Part shown: positions 1 to 5,690 of the stretch, in pieces | How the letters are laid out: each line of letters begins with the position of its first letter | How positions within the stretch are numbered: position 1 is the first letter of the stretch | DNA from: Chitinophagaceae bacterium UBA3430 | GTDB taxonomy: Bacteria; Bacteroidota; Bacteroidia; Chitinophagales; Chitinophagaceae | DNA: 6,109 nucleotides | Reading direction: 5' to 3' | Assembly: GCA_002378975.1 (NCBI GenBank) | Contig: DFST01000063.1 | Coordinates: forward strand, 1 to 6,109 | Made by a program: the position numbers and the translations under genes | The notes under the pieces: model-generated | Told to the model about the DNA's origin: nothing | Databases searched by the model: none | What the model saw: only the letters and a program-made list of their open reading frames with translations

Positions 1-723
1 GTCGAAACCCGAATCAAGAAAATAGAATACATGCGCAGCGAATTGGTAAAGCAATTGGACAACCACAACGGACATCACAATGGCGAATCGATCAGTGAAA
101 CTGCCCTCTTCCATGCACTCACGGAAGGCCGGGTAATAAATCGATATAAGAAAAAACAACTGATCTACTCAGAAGGAAATCATCCGAACCGGCTTTATTA
201 CGTGATCAGGGGAAAGGTGAAAGCTTATAAGTCAAATGACAATGGCAAGGAACTGGTGACCGAATTATACAAACCAGGTGATTTCTTGGGCTTGGTTGCC
301 ATTTTGGAAAATGCTGTTTATAAACGAAATGCAGAAGCCATGGAGGATACCGAATTGGCCGTAATTCCGCGTGAAGATTTCATGGAACTGATCAATAATT
401 ATCCGCAAGCCTTGAAGCGCTTTGTGCAATTGCTGGCCAGCGACATTACGCGACATGAAGAACGATTGTTGAATATGGCCTACAATTCATTGCGGCGTAA
501 GGTAGCGGATGCATTGTTGGCCCTACAAGCCAAATACAAAGACGCCAACGATCAACCATTCAGCATCGATATCAGTCGGGAAAGTTTGGCCTCCATATCT
601 GGAACTGCAACCGAGTCGCTGATCCGTACACTCAGCGATTTTAAACATGAGAAATTAATCGAAATCAAGGACGGGCGAATTTACATCCTAAACTCCGCCA
701 AACTAGAACGCATGTATAATTGA
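1..723 (+). CDS. Crp/Fnr-type regulator, 3' part of a probable receiver-CNB-HTH response regulator (5' partial)
   Basis: A transcription regulator with a cyclic-nucleotide-binding-fold domain and a C-terminal winged helix-turn-helix. An ATG at 31 would give 230 residues, but the frame is open back to base 1 and encodes VETRIKKIEY immediately before that Met. This resembles the last helix of a response-regulator receiver domain plus linker, as in Bacteroidota proteins that fuse receiver, CNB and HTH domains, so I annotate a partial gene. Counting from the ATG, the CNB barrel covers about residues 36-125 (GKVKAYKSNDNGKE, PGDFLGLVAIL). The cAMP-pocket Glu and Arg-Ala of true Crp are not evident (NAVYKRNAEA instead), so cAMP binding is unlikely. 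The HTH is about residues 180-212 (SRESLASISGTATESLIRTL). No Fnr-type cysteine cluster is visible. It converges on the lipoprotein gene, 29 bp away. It could control the stress genes here, but that is inferred from proximity only. Confidence 0.9.
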   Translation, partial: VETRIKKIEYMRSELVKQLDNHNGHHNGESISETALFHALTEGRVINRYKKKQLIYSEGNHPNRLYYVIRGKVKAYKSNDNGKELVTELYKPGDFLGLVAILENAVYKRNAEAMEDTELAVIPREDFMELINNYPQALKRFVQLLASDITRHEERLLNMAYNSLRRKVADALLALQAKYKDANDQPFSIDISRESLASISGTATESLIRTLSDFKHEKLIEIKDGRIYILNSAKLERMYN

Positions 724-752
724 TGCGATCCAGCTCGATTGATTCCTATTCA

Positions 753-1406
753 TTAATGAACGGGCGAACTACCCGTATTTAATACGCCTTGCTTTACCAT
801 ACGTTCAATGATGGACTTGGCATATTGATGTCCGAATGAGGAGGCATTATCTGGCTCAAAGCTCCTCGACTGTGCCGAGAACAACAGGGCCTGAACACGG
901 TCGCTCGTTTGAAGTGAATACAAATTGCTTTCCCAAAAACATCGGGTATCCGTTACGTAATAACCGGGTTCATAGATTCGTTGAAACATGACAGAGCGAT
1001 AGCCCCAAAATCGGCCGTAGTAATACCCATAGGGCGTATACAACACCTGGCCAGGCACATAATGACGCTCTTTTTCTTTATCCAACAGAACGATGGTGAG
1101 GACAGCATCAAACCCAGAGCGTTGAAATCGATTTAGCGCCTCCGATTCAGTCAGTTCATCAAATGCCTTGGGACCATACTCCTGCTGCGCTGAGACGGCT
1201 TCGTACCCACGTGCACGTAGATCTTCCTGAAAGTGGCGCTCCATTTCAACAATAACCGTTCTATCTGCTTCTCGTGTAAATCCCATCACCAAGATTCGTT
1301 TCATACCAACGCCAGGCAACGGGCTGATCCGCCAAGAATTGGTGATCTCCAACGTTTCACAAGAGGAGAATAAGAAAAGGAATAGGAGAATTAAAATGGG
1401 ACGCAT
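753..1406 (-). CDS. Predicted outer-membrane-type lipoprotein of unknown function
   Basis: A 217-residue secreted lipoprotein. The N-terminus is a short signal peptide (MRP followed by about ten Leu/Ile/Phe) ending in the lipobox-like FSSC, with Cys16 as the predicted lipidated residue. No +2 Asp inner-membrane retention signal follows (Glu is next). The mature part has an alpha/beta-like first half (residues 36-110: KRILVMGF, a DRT motif, a run ending DAVLTIVLLDKEKE) and a Tyr/Trp/Phe-rich middle (residues 116-160: YTPYGYYYGRFWGY, YEPGYY, CFWESNLY). This layout resembles a conserved Bacteroidota family beginning with a TNSW motif, loosely like DUF4136-type lipoproteins. I cannot name a function. 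The gene lies 63 bp downstream of an hsp20 stop codon with a strong terminator between, so it is either expressed by read-through or from a promoter I did not identify. No Shine-Dalgarno site precedes the ATG. Confidence 0.85.
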   Translation of the reverse strand: MRPILILLFLFLFSSCETLEITNSWRISPLPGVGMKRILVMGFTREADRTVIVEMERHFQEDLRARGYEAVSAQQEYGPKAFDELTESEALNRFQRSGFDAVLTIVLLDKEKERHYVPGQVLYTPYGYYYGRFWGYRSVMFQRIYEPGYYVTDTRCFWESNLYSLQTSDRVQALLFSAQSRSFEPDNASSFGHQYAKSIIERMVKQGVLNTGSSPVH

Positions 1407-1423
1407 AAAAAAGGGAGTTTATG

Positions 1424-1451
1424 AAAAATACCCGGCCCATGGGCCGGGTAT
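1424..1451 (-). terminator. Rho-independent terminator of the hsp20 cluster
   Basis: Bases 1428-1451 form a perfect 24-bp palindrome (ATACCCGGCCCA and its complement), GC-rich in the core. Read on the minus strand it is followed at once by a run of five T (including the last stem base). It sits 18 bp after the hsp20 stop codon and 17 bp before the lipoprotein start. On the plus strand the T run comes only after several other bases, so termination should act mainly on minus-strand transcripts. Confidence 0.85.
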
Positions 1452-1469
1452 GCTTGGGTTTTTCACATA

Positions 1470-1898
1470 TTACTTTACGGCAATGTGCTTGGCAACTTGT
1501 TGGCGCCGCGCTTCCTCTTTCTTTGGCAACGTAACCATCAAAACACCATCTTCGTACGATGCATCAATTCGGTCCCGATTGATCTCATCTGGCATTGTAA
1601 AACTTCTTTCAAAGGCCTCGTAGGAATACTCTTTCCTTGTGTAACGAGTATCTTTTTCGGCTCCTTTTTCCTCTTTACTGCAACTAATGGTCAACTGATT
1701 GCCATCCACATCGATTTCGAAATCACTTTTTTTCATCCCCGGAACAGCAAAAGACAATTTGTAGGCGGCATCCTCTTCACAAATATTTACTGCAGGCACC
1801 CGCAGTGTCCGTGTTAGTCCATCATCGAACCACTCATTCCAAGGGCGGAAAAAATCATTCATCAATGTGGGCATACGCATCAGTGATTTTGTACTCAT
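1470..1898 (-). CDS. Hsp20 family small heat-shock protein (canonical)
   Basis: A 142-residue cytoplasmic ATP-independent holding chaperone that binds unfolding proteins and keeps them available for refolding. The alpha-crystallin domain covers about residues 34-126: VPAVNI at the start, AVPGMKKSDFEIDVDGNQLT, the AFERSFTMP strand with the conserved Arg, and DGVLMVTLPKKE at the end. The C-terminal tail carries an I-x-V oligomerisation motif (IAV, residues 139-141). The N-terminus (MSTKSLMRMPTLMNDFFRPW) is typical of Bacteroidota Hsp20. I chose the ATG at 1898. An in-frame ATG at 1967 would add 23 residues that look like a translated AT-rich leader and match nothing in the family. The gene follows a second, divergent hsp20 by 107 bp and is followed by a strong terminator. 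A possible own promoter lies at 1920-1952, so it may be transcribed both alone and from the upstream unit. Confidence 0.95.
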   Translation of the reverse strand: MSTKSLMRMPTLMNDFFRPWNEWFDDGLTRTLRVPAVNICEEDAAYKLSFAVPGMKKSDFEIDVDGNQLTISCSKEEKGAEKDTRYTRKEYSYEAFERSFTMPDEINRDRIDASYEDGVLMVTLPKKEEARRQQVAKHIAVK

Positions 1899-1919
1899 AG
1901 TGTTTGTTTTTTTATAAAT

Positions 1920-1952
1920 TAAAAATATGAATCGAGCCATCTTAAACCCAAA
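1920..1952 (-). promoter_or_regulatory. Possible Bacteroidota-type promoter for the canonical hsp20
   Basis: On the minus strand TTTG (1952-1949) is followed after 21 bp by TATTTTTA (1927-1920), which matches TAnnTTTG at five of six fixed positions. The ATG is 21 bp further on, so the leader would be short and A-rich. AT-rich sequence makes chance matches likely, so this is tentative. Confidence 0.35.
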
Positions 1953-2005
1953 GACTCGAATCAGCATTAGACATCAAGCTTATCATACGATGGCGTGATA
2001 ACCGT

Positions 2006-2410
2006 TCAGTAGACAATGACGTGCAGATCCATAGGATCAGATTGTTCAACTTTTGCGGCCAGGGGAATCCGCAAACACAACATACCCCGGTGATATTCCG
2101 CAGCAACCAACATCGGATCGGCATCCTCCGGCAACGGAAACTGATGAACATATCGGATGGGTAAATATGAATGGGGGTTGTTGTCAGGCAAGGTGGACAA
2201 GACGCTGATGTAAACACGCCGCTTGCTTATGGTGAGATCGATCTCCTCACGTCGAACCCCCGGCAACCAACAACGAACCAGTAACATGCCCCGAAGTCGG
2301 TCAATCTCCCAGGGTGGAAAGGCCTCGGACTTCAAATTATTACGCAACCTGTGATTTCGGATTTGTGATGGGGGCTGAAATGAACCGGGATAGACCGTAT
2401 TATTTTTCAT
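2006..2410 (-). CDS. Divergent Hsp20/alpha-crystallin-domain protein
   Basis: A 134-residue protein with a recognisable but divergent alpha-crystallin domain (about residues 33-117). Family signs are LVRCWLPGVRREEIDLTI (strand with the PGV/hydrophobic pattern), the FPLPEDADP turn, and RGMLCLRIPLA in place of the usual GVLxVxxPK. The strand that normally carries the conserved Arg reads YVHQFPLP here, so His stands where the neighbouring Hsp20 has Arg (AFERSFTMP). The loop before that strand is shorter than in the neighbour. The N-terminus is rich in Asn, Pro and Arg, and the tail ends in VIVY, where the I-x-I/V motif is at best degenerate (VIV). The ATG overlaps the TGA of the upstream baeRF gene by 4 bp (ATGA), which suggests translational coupling and stoichiometric production. 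It may be a co-chaperone or a subunit that mixes with the canonical Hsp20; that is inference. Confidence 0.85.
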   Translation of the reverse strand: MKNNTVYPGSFQPPSQIRNHRLRNNLKSEAFPPWEIDRLRGMLLVRCWLPGVRREEIDLTISKRRVYISVLSTLPDNNPHSYLPIRYVHQFPLPEDADPMLVAAEYHRGMLCLRIPLAAKVEQSDPMDLHVIVY

Positions 2411-3552
2411 ACAGGTAGTTTTGTTGGATATCGTAAAACCAGAGCAACCCGCTGAGCAGTAGCCAACAGATTATTATCGACCAAGAGTACCTTCCCCCCT
2501 TTTCGGAGGGTTCGCTCCATCAATTCATCCAGGGCATCAGGCATATAAATCGATCCATTTGACTCATCCGTGGTCGAAAACTGACCCTGGGCGGACCGAT
2601 ACATCGGTGCACGATATCCACGCTCTACCAGCAAGACAAGCCCTTGTCCCGCCTCCACGGCATTCCAACAATCGGCTAAGCCGCATTTGGCCATGCCTGT
2701 ACCCCATTTTTCAAGAAAATCAGAAACGGCATTCTCCATGGCTTCACGGGCATGATCATGAATTAAGTGATTCACTTTATCCTGGAACAACTCGCGATGT
2801 CCAACCTGATAATTCCCACTTACCTGTCCAATCACCTGATCTGCATGCCGGCTAGATTGACGAAATATTGCCAAGTCGCGATCGGCCCCAGCAATGATCA
2901 ACGGCACATTATTCAACAGGTAGGGCGTCAATGGATCGTCCGCCTGGTTGTATGCTTCCTGCAAACGCAGATGTTGCATTTCCAGTTTGTCACGTTCAAA
3001 CATTTTGACGTGCGCATGGCCGGCATAGGAACTCGATCGAACGGGTCTTGCGTACTCAAAGTCATCCCGGACTCGATGGGGAAAGAAATGATCTCGAACT
3101 TCCCTCCATTCGCCCTCACGCACCTCAAAAAGCTCTAATGAATGCTCGGACAGGGAAAGTACATAACATACACTCGATAACTGAACACGCCAGAGCAATT
3201 CTCGGATGGGAAATCGCGCATCCACCTGTACCACCGGGGGAACGGCAAAATGAAACTTCTCAATGCGGTGATAGGTTGGATTGAGGTAAATCGCGAGGGC
3301 TTGCTCGGTATGCACCAAATCAAGTTGATCCAGCATCCGCTCCAGCTGTTGATTCATTGATTTAGCTTCCTTGTCAGGCCAATGCTGTTTAATAAGTACA
3401 GCAGCTTCTTGAGCCAGATGCTTTAGTGTTAGACGATCGGTTGACCGGTCGGGGTTAGCGGGATGCAGGGGGCAAAGCAGGGTCAAACCCTTTTGCCCCG
3501 AGTGCTGCATCAAGTCCGCCAATTCTTCTCCCAATAAGTGGTGTTGTTCCAA
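2407..3552 (-). CDS. Bacterial archaeo-eukaryotic release factor-like protein (baeRF, probably family 3)
   Basis: A 381-residue protein that I recognise as a baeRF, a bacterial relative of aRF1/eRF1/Pelota. The N-terminal part (about residues 1-150) has the family pattern: a start resembling 'LTLLCPLHPA', then RELLWRVQLSSVCYVLSLSE and a strand LELFEV. The middle (about 150-260) is charged and contains PLIIAGADRDLAIF. The C-terminal eRF1 domain-3-like part (about 265-381) has GQGLVLLVERGYRAP, RKGGKVLLVDNN and VALVLRY. No GGQ tripeptide is present, so peptidyl-tRNA hydrolysis like that of a true release factor is not expected. Family members have been proposed to bind ribosomes, possibly under stress. 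The start is a TTG: an in-frame stop lies five codons upstream, no ATG or GTG lies between, and the first ATG (residue 15) would cut into conserved sequence. It lies 38 bp after the BON gene and overlaps the divergent hsp20 by 4 bp. Confidence 0.85.
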   Translation of the reverse strand: MEQHHLLGEELADLMQHSGQKGLTLLCPLHPANPDRSTDRLTLKHLAQEAAVLIKQHWPDKEAKSMNQQLERMLDQLDLVHTEQALAIYLNPTYHRIEKFHFAVPPVVQVDARFPIRELLWRVQLSSVCYVLSLSEHSLELFEVREGEWREVRDHFFPHRVRDDFEYARPVRSSSYAGHAHVKMFERDKLEMQHLRLQEAYNQADDPLTPYLLNNVPLIIAGADRDLAIFRQSSRHADQVIGQVSGNYQVGHRELFQDKVNHLIHDHAREAMENAVSDFLEKWGTGMAKCGLADCWNAVEAGQGLVLLVERGYRAPMYRSAQGQFSTTDESNGSIYMPDALDELMERTLRKGGKVLLVDNNLLATAQRVALVLRYPTKLPV

Positions 3553-3590
3553 AGGAAGACGTTTTTATGTATGAAAGTGTGGTACGGTCA

Positions 3591-4265
3591 TCAATCTTCA
3601 AATGCATAGGAAGGCTCTTCAATCTCGATCTTACTGTCGACCAGATTGACCCCGGGCGCATTCCAAGCTGCATTTTCAGCATCTTCTTTCTCCGCAATGG
3701 AGCGAACCTTCCCGCGCAAAATCACCTGATGGCCGTTTACTTCCACTTTAATATTTTCAGAATCTACCGTAGCACTGCGGTGAAAGGCAGAACTGATCTT
3801 TTGCTGAACATCAAAAGGTGTCACTTTCGGTTTTAAAGAGATCAGATTAATAACAGATCGAACACCGGTCAGATTTTCGACCGCTTTTCGGGCATTGATG
3901 CGTTGATAATCCCAATCGACCTCACCTTCTAATTTTACGTTACCATCCTCAACTTTCAGCTTGATCTTCTCTTCCTGCACAGCCGTGTGCCATTTGAGCG
4001 CACTCAGGCAAGCTTCAGCGATTTCGGAATCTGTTTTACGGAAACCGGTTGAAACCCCAACCTGGATGTCTTCAGCTACGGCTTTCACACCCTGTACACG
4101 CTTGGCTGCCTTCTCAGCTGCTAACTTTTTTGAATAGGTGTCGACCAACCCGGAAAGGTTTACGATTCCGTTCTTTACGGAAACTCCGATTTCGGAAGCC
4201 GAAAGCAACGGCTCCCATTTCAATTCATCCATAACATCTTTTTGAAGTTGTCCATCGGTTTTCAT
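3591..4265 (-). CDS. Protein with three BON domains (OsmY-like architecture, apparently cytoplasmic)
   Basis: A 224-residue protein made almost wholly of three BON domains at about residues 4-71, 78-146 and 150-217. Each shows the hallmark order: a helix, a strand ending in a small G-N/I-V-x-L-x-G-x-V motif (KNGIVNLSGLV, EDGNVKLEGEV, NGHQVILRGKV), a long charged helix (KKLAAEKAAKRVQGV and equivalents) and a V-x-V/I strand. BON domains occur in OsmY and in secretins and are thought to bind phospholipid or other envelope components. E. coli OsmY is periplasmic, but this protein has no signal peptide (it starts MKTDGQLQKD), so it is probably cytosolic. It is the first gene of the minus-strand cluster, 38 bp before the baeRF gene, with a promoter-like site just upstream. 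The ATG is well placed, since the first BON domain starts within four residues. Confidence 0.93.
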   Translation of the reverse strand: MKTDGQLQKDVMDELKWEPLLSASEIGVSVKNGIVNLSGLVDTYSKKLAAEKAAKRVQGVKAVAEDIQVGVSTGFRKTDSEIAEACLSALKWHTAVQEEKIKLKVEDGNVKLEGEVDWDYQRINARKAVENLTGVRSVINLISLKPKVTPFDVQQKISSAFHRSATVDSENIKVEVNGHQVILRGKVRSIAEKEDAENAAWNAPGVNLVDSKIEIEEPSYAFED

Positions 4266-4303
4266 TTGGAGTGTTTTTTTTATTAATAATGAATTCTACA
4301 ATA

Positions 4304-4334
4304 CAAATGAAGGCGAACTACTTTTGTAAATCAA
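4304..4334 (-). promoter_or_regulatory. Probable promoter of the BON-baeRF-Hsp20 unit
   Basis: On the minus strand TTG (4334-4332) is followed after 20 bp by TTCATTTG (4311-4304), matching the Bacteroidota -7 consensus TAnnTTTG at five of six fixed positions. The BON ATG is 38 bp beyond the -7 element, giving a leader of about 30 nt that is A-rich. Spacing and position both fit, but it is a sequence match only. Confidence 0.45.
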
Positions 4335-4339
4335 GGAGG

Positions 4340-4360
4340 AAAATCAGTTGAAATACTGAT
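4340..4360 (-). terminator. Weak hairpin, possible terminator of the flavoprotein gene
   Basis: On the minus strand ATCAGT (4360-4355) and ACTGAT (4348-4343) pair around a six-base loop, followed by TTT and then a C/T-rich stretch. It lies 6 bp after the stop codon of the split-barrel gene. The stem is short and AT-rich and the T run is brief, so termination would be inefficient. Confidence 0.35.
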
Positions 4361-4366
4361 CTATGG

Positions 4367-4816
4367 TCATTGTTTCTCATACCTGCCAGTCATCCGGTGG
4401 ATGTCAATTGCAAATAGTATGGGCTTTACCCGATTCTCGTCTGTCATGGCAGAGTCGACCGGATGCCCATATCCATGCATTTCCGCCGGCGTACTCAAAG
4501 GAAAAATCCGATCGAACAACCACTGACGGGATGGATTGATTTGGGTCTCTTGGATCTCCCGAAAGGTCCCGAATAGTACTACACTCTTCCAATTGCGCAA
4601 ATCAATCATTTGATCTACTTCGAAGCAAACCTTCGGATGCTGACGAAGTATGTTGAGTTTAAGCCCCGGGCTCGTCTGCCCCAGGATCTGATTGCCTTCA
4701 TAGGCATAAGCCATAGGTACAATGTAGGGCTCATCCCCTTGCAGGCAAGCCAACCGCCCAATCAGTTGACTATGCAGCAAATTGTCCATTTCCAGTTGTG
4801 TAAGGGAACCATTCAT
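4367..4816 (-). CDS. Pyridoxamine 5'-phosphate oxidase-like FMN-binding split-barrel protein (NimA-related)
   Basis: A 149-residue flavoprotein of the pyridoxamine-phosphate-oxidase-like superfamily. Visible family blocks are LLHSQLIGRLAC (residues 13-24), EPYIVPMAYAYEGNQILG (29-46), the phosphate-contacting region SPGLKLNILRQHPKVCFEVD (49-68), and NWKSVVLFGTFREI (75-88). The usual H-S/T-x-x-G-x-K motif appears as GQTSPGLK. The end, TGRYEKQ, matches a common Bacteroidota subgroup. Such proteins bind FMN or related cofactors (F420 or haem in some relatives); members related to NimA reduce nitroimidazoles, but the physiological substrate here is unknown. It is not the vitamin B6 biosynthetic enzyme PdxH, which is longer. 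The ATG at 4816 keeps the conserved N-terminal helix; a Met at residue 10 would cut into it. It has its own promoter and is transcribed divergently from the acidic-protein/PEBP genes. Confidence 0.9.
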   Translation of the reverse strand: MNGSLTQLEMDNLLHSQLIGRLACLQGDEPYIVPMAYAYEGNQILGQTSPGLKLNILRQHPKVCFEVDQMIDLRNWKSVVLFGTFREIQETQINPSRQWLFDRIFPLSTPAEMHGYGHPVDSAMTDENRVKPILFAIDIHRMTGRYEKQ

Positions 4817-4824
4817 AGTTCATT

Positions 4825-4853
4825 CAAACCTAATCCCGAAGAACTGTAGTCAA
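4825..4853 (-). promoter_or_regulatory. Strong match to a Bacteroidota promoter, flavoprotein gene
   Basis: On the minus strand TTG (4853-4851) is followed after 18 bp by TAGGTTTG (4832-4825), a perfect match to the Bacteroidota -7 consensus TAnnTTTG. Only 8 bp separate the -7 element from the ATG at 4816, so the transcript would have a leader of only a few bases if that start is right. Confidence 0.65.
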
Positions 4854-4951
4854 GCTGATGAGCGTCAGGAATTGAGTTGACCTATATGTCGAAATAATGG
4901 CTTGAATAATTACTTGTTTTGCTTTACAGCCTGAACGAAATCAGATAGAAA

Positions 4952-5185
4952 ATGACCAAGAGAAATAAAATCAATTCCTCAAACATAGTACCCCCTCCCA
5001 AGCATGGTGTACATGTGTCGCCCGAATTCAATCGACCTGTTCCACATGGCTCGGACATAGAAAAGACGGATCCGGAAGAGCCGCTGAATGAGTCAATCGA
5101 TCCGGATGAATTGCCTTGGGAATCGGAAGACGAGCGAACGCTACGGGATGAATCGGATGATCCGGATGCGCCCCGTTCACTATAA
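4952..5185 (+). CDS. Small acidic protein of unknown function
   Basis: A 77-residue protein, not assigned to a family I can name. The N-terminal third is basic and polar (MTKRNKINSSN), followed by a PPPKHGVHVSPEFNRPVPHG segment rich in Pro and His. The remainder is strongly acidic and probably disordered, with three spaced copies of a DP-[E/D] motif (TDPEEP, IDPDELP, DDPDAP). There is no signal peptide, membrane segment or cysteine. Support for it being real: it lies in an otherwise empty 380-bp stretch between divergent genes, it ends 10 bp before the PEBP start in the same direction, and it has a biased, protein-like composition with internal repeats. An A-rich stretch (GATAGAAA) precedes the ATG. 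It is probably cotranscribed with the two genes that follow. Confidence 0.65.
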   Translation: MTKRNKINSSNIVPPPKHGVHVSPEFNRPVPHGSDIEKTDPEEPLNESIDPDELPWESEDERTLRDESDDPDAPRSL

Positions 5186-5195
5186 AACATTGACC

Positions 5196-5690
5196 ATGAG
5201 CACAACCCTTACCAGATCAACCGCGCTGACCCGAGCCATTGATTACCGGCTGCTAACGATTTCCAGTCCGGCTTTCTCCGATGGATCCCGCATTCCAAAT
5301 AAATACACCTGTGATGGGGAGAACATTAACCCTCCCCTGCACATCCAAGACATACCCACCGAAGCAACAAGCTTGGCCATTATTGTCGACGATCCAGATG
5401 CCCCCATTGGCACTTGGTCGCATTGGTTGACTTGGAATATTCCAATCACCCATACTGTTCGAGAAAATCACCAGCATGGCGAAGAGGGATTGAATGATTT
5501 TCTGGAAAATCGATACGATGGCCCTTGCCCACATGCGGGTTTACACCATTATCACTTTAAAGTATATGCGCTTGATGCCCAGATGATATTACCGGGCAGG
5601 ACGCGTCAAAGAGATTTAGAAAAAGCCATGGCTGGACATATTCTAGCCTATGGTGAATTGATCGGCACCTATAAAAGAAAAGGATCATAA
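5196..5690 (+). CDS. PEBP family protein, YbhB/YbcL type
   Basis: A 164-residue phosphatidylethanolamine-binding-protein-fold protein, related to E. coli YbhB/YbcL and to eukaryotic Raf kinase inhibitor protein. Key blocks are AFSDGSRIPNKYTCDGENI (residues 26-44), the ligand-site motif DDPDAP (65-70) followed by HWLTWNIP (76-83), and GPCPHAGLHHYHFKVYALD (109-127). The last block normally reads G-P-x-P-P-x-G-x-H-R-Y; here the second Pro and the Arg are both His. The C-terminus (AMAGHILAYGELIGTYKR) is typical. No signal peptide is seen, so it is likely cytoplasmic like YbhB. The biochemical role of bacterial members is not established. I chose the ATG at 5196, 10 bp after the acidic-protein stop. 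In-frame Mets further upstream, back to 5088, overlap that gene and add nothing family-like. The stop codon shares a base with the next start (TAATG). Confidence 0.93.
   Translation: MSTTLTRSTALTRAIDYRLLTISSPAFSDGSRIPNKYTCDGENINPPLHIQDIPTEATSLAIIVDDPDAPIGTWSHWLTWNIPITHTVRENHQHGEEGLNDFLENRYDGPCPHAGLHHYHFKVYALDAQMILPGRTRQRDLEKAMAGHILAYGELIGTYKRKGS

Noticed and set aside
774..786. Small palindrome CGTATT-T-AATACG near the 3' end of the lipoprotein gene
   Set aside because: It has a one-base loop and no T run and lies within coding sequence, so it is unlikely to be a terminator; no clear terminator was found between the convergent genes.
1339..1817. Plus-strand open frames opposite the lipoprotein start and hsp20
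   Set aside because: They lie antisense to well-supported genes and have no recognisable protein features.
1470..1967. Longer reading of the canonical Hsp20 starting at 1967 (23 extra residues)
   Set aside because: The extension is translated AT-rich leader with no Hsp20 likeness and includes the promoter-like site; the ATG at 1898 gives a family-typical N-terminus.
1981..2000. Inverted repeat TATCA...TGATA between the two hsp20 genes
   Set aside because: Only five base pairs with a ten-base loop and no T run; expected by chance.
1942..2217. 91-residue minus-strand frame inside the divergent hsp20
   Set aside because: It overlaps the Hsp20 in another frame, is rich in Cys/Ser/Trp like an out-of-frame product, and matches no family I know.
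2559..3284. Several plus-strand open frames opposite the baeRF gene
   Set aside because: They are shadows of a long conserved gene on the other strand, with no domains or spacing that would support expression.
4854..4951. Promoter for the acidic-protein/PEBP operon
   Set aside because: TTGTTTTG at 4914-4921 partly fits the -7 consensus, but no TTG lies at the right distance upstream, so I do not call it.
5088..5195. Upstream in-frame starts for the PEBP protein (5088, 5148, 5157, 5166)
   Set aside because: They overlap the acidic-protein gene and add Arg/Met-rich sequence not seen in the family; 5196 leaves a normal N-terminus.
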